A DNA stretch of 64,000 nt, from assembly GCF_003002095.1 (NCBI RefSeq), contig NZ_PVZC01000001.1, positions 1,364,001 through 1,428,000 on the forward strand. Reading direction: 5' to 3'. The position numbers and the translations under genes were made by a program. This DNA comes from Allonocardiopsis opalescens. GTDB lineage: Bacteria > Actinomycetota > Actinomycetes > Streptosporangiales > Streptosporangiaceae. The notes beneath the pieces were generated by a model, which saw only the letters and a program-made list of their open reading frames with translations, searched no databases and was not told the origin of the DNA. Shown piece by piece: positions 61,859 to 64,000 of this stretch. The first letter of the stretch is position 1. The number at the start of each line of letters is the position of its first letter.

Positions 61859-62490
61859 TACTCGCGGAGGACGGCGTACTGCTGCGCGAAGGACTGGCCG
61901 GGCTGCTGGCCCGCTTCGGCTACCAGGTCGTCGCCACGGTCGGCGACGCCGACGGGCTGGTCGGCGCGGTGCGCGAGCACGCCCCCGACATCGTCGTCAC
62001 CGACGTGCGGATGCCGCCCGGCTTCAGCGACGAGGGGCTGCGCGCGGCGGTGCGGCTGCGGGCCGAGCACGCGTCGCTGGCCGTGCTGGTGCTCAGCCAG
62101 TACGTCGAGCAGACCTACGCCACCGAGCTGCTGGACTCCTCCGGCGACGCGGGCGTGGGCTACCTGCTCAAGGACCGCATCGGCGATGTGGAGGAGTTCG
62201 TCGACGCGCTCGGCCGGGTGGCGGCGGGCGGCACCGTGGTCGACCCCGAGGTGGTGCGGCAGCTGCTGCGCCGCCGCCGCGACCCGCTCGAACGGCTCTC
62301 GCCCCGTGAGCGCGAGGTGCTGGCCCTGATGGCCGAGGGCCGCTCCAACGGCGCCATCGCCCGCGAGCTGGTGGTGAGCGAGGCGGCGGTCGGCAAGCAC
62401 ATCGGCAACATCCTCACCAAGCTCGACCTGCCGCCGGCCGAGGACACCCACCGCCGGGTGCTCGCGGTGCTGGCCTACCTGCGCGACTGA
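61813..62490 (+). CDS. LuxR/NarL-family response regulator
   Basis: A 225-residue regulator. The receiver domain has AEDG acidic residues, the phospho-acceptor Asp in [12 protein letters not shown] and Lys in YLLKDR. The C-terminal helix-turn-helix reads [20 protein letters not shown] and [23 protein letters not shown] sits seven bases before the GTG start, inside the kinase gene's end. It is the output partner of the tandem-sensor kinase. Confidence 0.9.
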   Translation: MRPEQPDRPATGRRVVLAEDGVLLREGLAGLLARFGYQVVATVGDADGLVGAVREHAPDIVVTDVRMPPGFSDEGLRAAVRLRAEHASLAVLVLSQYVEQTYATELLDSSGDAGVGYLLKDRIGDVEEFVDALGRVAAGGTVVDPEVVRQLLRRRRDPLERLSPREREVLALMAEGRSNGAIARELVVSEAAVGKHIGNILTKLDLPPAEDTHRRVLAVLAYLRD

Positions 62491-62531
62491 CCCGCGCCCG
62501 GCCGGTGCGGCGAGGCGGTAGCGTCCCTGCC

Positions 62532-63665
62532 ATGGGCCGCACCCTGATCGTCACCAACGACTTCCCGCCGCGCCAGGGCGGTATCGAGAGCTTCGTCTAC
62601 GAGCTGGCCCGGCGCTTCGACCCCGGCGAGATCGTCGTCTACACCTCCGCGACCCCGGGAGCGGCGGAGTTCGACCGGCGGCTGGACTTCCCGGTGCTGC
62701 GCGACCGCTCCCGGGTGCTGCTGCCCACCGCCCGGATGACGGGCCGCGCCGTGGACGCCGCGCACGCCTTCGGCTGCGACTCCGTCTGGTTCGGTGCCGC
62801 CGCGCCGCTCGGCCTGATGGGTCCGCGGCTGCGCCGCGCGGGAGTGCGGCGCCTGGTGGCCACCACCCACGGCCACGAGGTCTGGTGGTCGCGGGTGCCC
62901 GGCACCTCGGCGGCGCTGCGCCGGATAGGCGACGCCGTCGACGTGCTCACCTACCTGGGCGACTACACCCGCAGCCGCATCGCCCGCTCGCTGCGCCCCG
63001 AGGCGGCCGGGCGGATGCGCCGTCTGGTGCCCGGCGTCGACGCCGAGACCTTCGCGCCCGGCGGCGACGGGGAGAGGGTGCGGGCCGAGTACGGCCTGGG
63101 CGACCGGCCGGTGGTGGTGTGCGTCTCGCGGCTGGTGCCGAGGAAGGGGCAGGACACCCTGATCCGGGCGCTGCCGCGGCTGCGCCGCGAGGTGCCTGGC
63201 GCCACCCTGCTCATCGTCGGCCGCGGCCCCGACGAGTCGCGGCTGCGCTCGCTGGCCCGGCGCTGCGGGGTGGCCGACGCGGTGGTCTTCGCGGGCGGGC
63301 AGCCCCACCACGCGGTACCGGCCTTCTTCGCGGCCGGGGACGTCTTCGCGATGCCCTGCCGGACCCGGCGCGGCGGCCTCGAACCTGAGGCGCTGGGCAT
63401 CGTCTACCTGGAGGCGGCGGCGACCGGACTGCCCGTGGTGGTGGGGGACTCCGGCGGCGCGCCCGACACGGTGCGCGACGGCGAGACCGGCTACGTGGTG
63501 CGGGGCGGCGTCCCGGACGACACCGCGCGGCGGCTGGCCGAGCTGCTCGGCGACCGCGGACTGGCGCGGGCGATGGGGGAGAAGGGACGGGCCTGGGTGC
63601 GCCAGCACTGGAGCTGGGACCGGTCGCACCGCGCGCTCGCCGCGCTGCTGCGCGGGGACGGCTGA
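62532..63665 (+). CDS. pimB: GT4 mannosyltransferase, PimB-like
   Basis: A 377-residue GT-B glycosyltransferase. It opens LIVTNDFPPRQGGIESFVYE, typical of PimB-type enzymes that add the second mannose to phosphatidylinositol mannoside at the inner membrane face. VSRLVPRKGQDTLIRALP and the EX7E motif (EALGIVYLE) bind GDP-mannose. TTHGHEVWWSRVPG is also shared with PimB proteins. The ATG at 62532 gives the family's usual length (about 375). It stands downstream of the two-component system. Confidence 0.8.
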   Translation: MGRTLIVTNDFPPRQGGIESFVYELARRFDPGEIVVYTSATPGAAEFDRRLDFPVLRDRSRVLLPTARMTGRAVDAAHAFGCDSVWFGAAAPLGLMGPRLRRAGVRRLVATTHGHEVWWSRVPGTSAALRRIGDAVDVLTYLGDYTRSRIARSLRPEAAGRMRRLVPGVDAETFAPGGDGERVRAEYGLGDRPVVVCVSRLVPRKGQDTLIRALPRLRREVPGATLLIVGRGPDESRLRSLARRCGVADAVVFAGGQPHHAVPAFFAAGDVFAMPCRTRRGGLEPEALGIVYLEAAATGLPVVVGDSGGAPDTVRDGETGYVVRGGVPDDTARRLAELLGDRGLARAMGEKGRAWVRQHWSWDRSHRALAALLRGDG

Positions 63666-63699
63666 CCTGGCCGGGACGCGGGCCGTGCGGGCGCGGCCC

Positions 63700-64000
63700 T
63701 CAGTGGCCGACGACGGCCCAGACGACCTTCCCGCCGTGTTCGAGCGGGGTGCAGCCCCACTCCTGGCTGAACGAGCTGACCAGGTAGAGGCCACGTCCGG
63801 TCTCGTTGATGAAGTCCGGCGACTTCTCCACGGGGGTGCGGTCGCTGGGGTCGCGCACCGTGCACATCACCTGGGAGTCCTCCCGAAGCAGGCTCAGCTC
63901 GATCGGCCGTCCCAGCACGGGGGCGGCGAGCGGGCCGGAACGGGTGCCGCGCTCCAGGCCGACCCCGTGGCGCAGCGCGTTCGTGACCAGTTCGGACACG
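63700..64000 (-). CDS. HATPase_c_2 anti-sigma-factor-kinase-like protein (partial)
   Basis: The window holds about 100 C-terminal residues; the gene continues to the right. The N-box MSELVTNALRHG and the GRGLYLVSSFSQEWG stretch with the G-x-G-L motif are those of small RsbW/SpoIIAB-like ATP-binding proteins, abundant in actinomycetes. The frame remains open at the window edge, so the start is not visible. Confidence 0.85.
   Translation of the reverse strand, partial: VSELVTNALRHGVGLERGTRSGPLAAPVLGRPIELSLLREDSQVMCTVRDPSDRTPVEKSPDFINETGRGLYLVSSFSQEWGCTPLEHGGKVVWAVVGH

Overview
The window is high-GC actinomycete DNA. The right-hand genes (a PimB-type mannosyltransferase, a CtpE-type P-type ATPase, a NarL-type two-component pair, a STAND/TPR receptor, an HATPase anti-sigma-like protein) fit a filamentous Streptosporangiales/Streptomycetales-type chromosome. 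The genus cannot be fixed from sequence alone.

Layout. 1-4.1 kb: the 3' end of a TPR-type gene, a small secreted protein, and a minus-strand trio (glutamine-synthetase-like ligase, small membrane protein, 2-oxoglutarate/Fe(II) dioxygenase). 4.1-5.57 kb: a mosaic of broken pieces (IS5-family transposase, TIGR02679/JetD-like, TIGR02680/JetC-like, lantibiotic dehydratase). 5.6-15.4 kb: an oligosaccharide/peptide-type ABC transporter operon, a large cytoplasmic glycoside-hydrolase-like protein, the stub of a GH2 gene and a GPH-type MFS transporter. Identical LacI-type operators precede the two transcription units. 15.4-18.1 kb: transposase fragments, a DUF418 membrane protein, and a frameshifted AraC/GyrI regulator joined to a LysR tail.

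18.4-45.56 kb: a probable genomic island. A complete tRNA-Lys(CTT) lies at 45486-45558 (minus). Its 3' 43 nt and the terminator behind it recur as a direct repeat at 18356-18449. A third, truncated copy of the flanking repeat is at about 27425-27779. The left part of the island (18.4-28.6 kb) has lower GC and many relics (NucA/NucB nuclease cassette, Cas3, Tn3 transposase, tyrosine recombinase), plus an intact three-gene operon of exported proteins. The right part (29-44 kb) is a coherent galactan utilisation locus: secreted GH53 endo-galactanase, a sugar ABC importer, GH35 beta-galactosidase, an SDR (candidate galactose dehydrogenase), DgoD-type galactonate dehydratase, a PfkB-type 2-keto-3-deoxysugar kinase and a KDPG/KDPGal aldolase. 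A DgoR-like GntR repressor and two AraC regulators sit with them. Together they suggest galactose breakdown by the De Ley-Doudoroff route instead of the Leloir route.

45.6-64 kb: dense ordinary chromosome (GH3 hexosaminidase, threonine aldolase, VKOR, SDR, P-type ATPase, GDPD, two-component system, PimB-like transferase). It contains one notable set: an NB-ARC/TPR receptor (51.7-53.8 kb) with an N-terminal RHIM-like amyloid motif, and a 131-residue protein (55.7-56.1 kb) ending in the same motif behind a helical, Bell-like domain. This is a candidate amyloid-signalling cell-death or immunity pair.
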